Source: Chrysomallon squamiferum (Eukaryota; Mollusca; Gastropoda; Neomphalida; Peltospiridae). From it: a stretch of 64,000 nt of DNA. Of the stretch, positions 63,131 to 64,000 are shown piece by piece. The translations under genes were made by a program, and so were the position numbers. Under the pieces are notes generated by a model. It did not search any database. It had not been told where the DNA came from and saw only the letters and a list, made by a program, of their open reading frames with translations. The first letter of the stretch is position 1. Every line of letters starts with the position of its first letter. The DNA lies in the NCBI GenBank assembly GCA_012295275.1, contig CM022665.1:1836167-1900166 (forward strand). The letters are read 5' to 3'.

Positions 63131-64000
63131 GATTATAGCCTCGTATTTAACGCATTAGTGTATATTGTTAATTGTTTCATGTACAGGTGTCAGTTTTGAC
63201 CAGTAGTAGCTGTAAGTCAGAGTAGCACAGACGTACTCGCTTGAAGGTGGGCGTGGGGTGGGGGGTTGCGGTTTGTAAAGTATTTGACCACCGTTTGTAG
63301 ATCTAGCTTCTTCTTAATTTCAATACGTTTTTTATTATAATTATTATTATTTTTCATTGCTTGAACAAACGTCGATTTATTTTTGTAACTATTTATCAGA
63401 GTATTTATACTTTGCGAAATTACTGTGCTAAAAGATATTGAAAAAATAATAATACTAAAAATAAATAATAAGATAACAAATATCTTTAAATAGTTTAGTG
63501 GTGGGTTGAGTTATGCACATTATTTAATAAATATAATTCACGTATAATGTTACAATACATCCCAATATTTAGAAAAATTATTTGAAAACAATTAGAAACA
63601 TTTCTGCTCAGTTCGCAACTAGTGTGCTATCTCAATACTAATAAAATAACAATGGTCTAATCATGTCAGTTGTATTATGCGTATGAGCAACAATACAATA
63701 ATAATTTTTTATTTATTTATTTATTTATTTATTTTAAACATTCTATTTAATAAATATTTCAGACAAAACTCATTATTTTTCTGGCTACTGTTATTCTGGA
63801 GAACATATAGCTTAGTGGTTAGATTGTAGCGCAGAAAGGTGCCGTTATTTTCCGTTCCAGCAAAATACCTTTCTGTTGTAAGTGTGAGCAATGAGCGTCA
63901 TCTCTCATTATTACGTATGCAAAATCTGACACGTGACGTTAATATTATTCTAAGAAAAATTAAGTAGTAATAAATATAAATAATTCATATAAAATAAGGT

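Larger units (their letters stand above)
62128..64000. repeat. Tandem array of a ~1-kb repeat unit (three copies, last truncated by window)
   Basis: Landmarks recur in order: ATTTAATAAATATTTCAG at about 62133, 62743 and 63745; TAGCTTAGTGGTTAG at 62196, 62804 and 63808; GGGATCGAACC at 62341 and 63054; TCGCAACTAGTGTGC at about 62601 and 63613. Copy 1 lacks about 105 bp found in copies 2 and 3 (GCCGTTATTTTCC to CACGTGAC). Copy 2 has about 290 bp (about 63320-63612) absent from copy 1. Shared blocks are nearly identical, so the duplication is recent or homogenised. Confidence 0.92.

Overview
The window is AT-rich animal nuclear DNA: multi-exon genes with GT-AG introns, long introns, many microsatellites, and no bacterial-type operons. 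The protein families are metazoan. The compact tRNA-derived SINE-like repeats and the strong TG/CA bias suggest a lophotrochozoan, probably a mollusc. I cannot name a species, and that placement is inference.

Layout. (1) 1-22142 (+) is the 3' part of a large gene for a DH-PH RhoGEF of the PLEKHG1/2/3 type. Thirteen coding exons were placed, including an 18-nt microexon and a 3.2-kb terminal exon. Upstream exons lie outside the window or were not found. (2) 22143-28038 is the convergent 3' intergenic region and holds one probable MITE. (3) 28039-41692 (-) is a complete gene for the catalytic alpha subunit of ER glucosidase II (GANAB, GH31). I placed 22 constitutive coding exons and one position occupied by two alternative exons. 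(4) 41693-44381 is a divergent upstream region with a decayed hAT-like element. (5) 44382-48535 and 53408-59480 (+) are two tandemly duplicated PH-domain genes of PLEKHB/evectin-like architecture. Their exon phases match throughout and their first five exon lengths are identical, but the low-complexity C-terminal tails have diverged. (6) 62128-64000 is a tandem array of a ~1-kb unit containing tRNA-SINE promoter boxes; it runs off the window.

Main discoveries. GANAB carries two consecutive 224-nt exons of the same phase, each encoding the full catalytic nucleophile segment (WNDMNEPS). They are 57/75 identical at the protein level and are separated by a 46-nt intron. This is the pattern expected for mutually exclusive splicing of an active-site cassette. 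The same gene has a one-base frameshift in an A6 run near its 3' end, more likely an assembly or sequencing indel than true loss, because both flanks stay conserved in adjacent frames. The PLEKHB-like pair conserves an Asn-rich ENNYY/IENT/INETNVENN module while acquiring different terminal repeats: YDDGGG units in one, and 13 copies of EPPEEEC, with a cysteine every seven residues, in the other.

Functionally the genes are not an obvious pathway. The RhoGEF acts on Rho GTPases at the cell cortex, GANAB trims N-glycans in the ER, and the PH proteins are predicted membrane-associated factors. All exon boundaries were read by eye from splice consensus, reading-phase continuity and family conservation; no searches were run.
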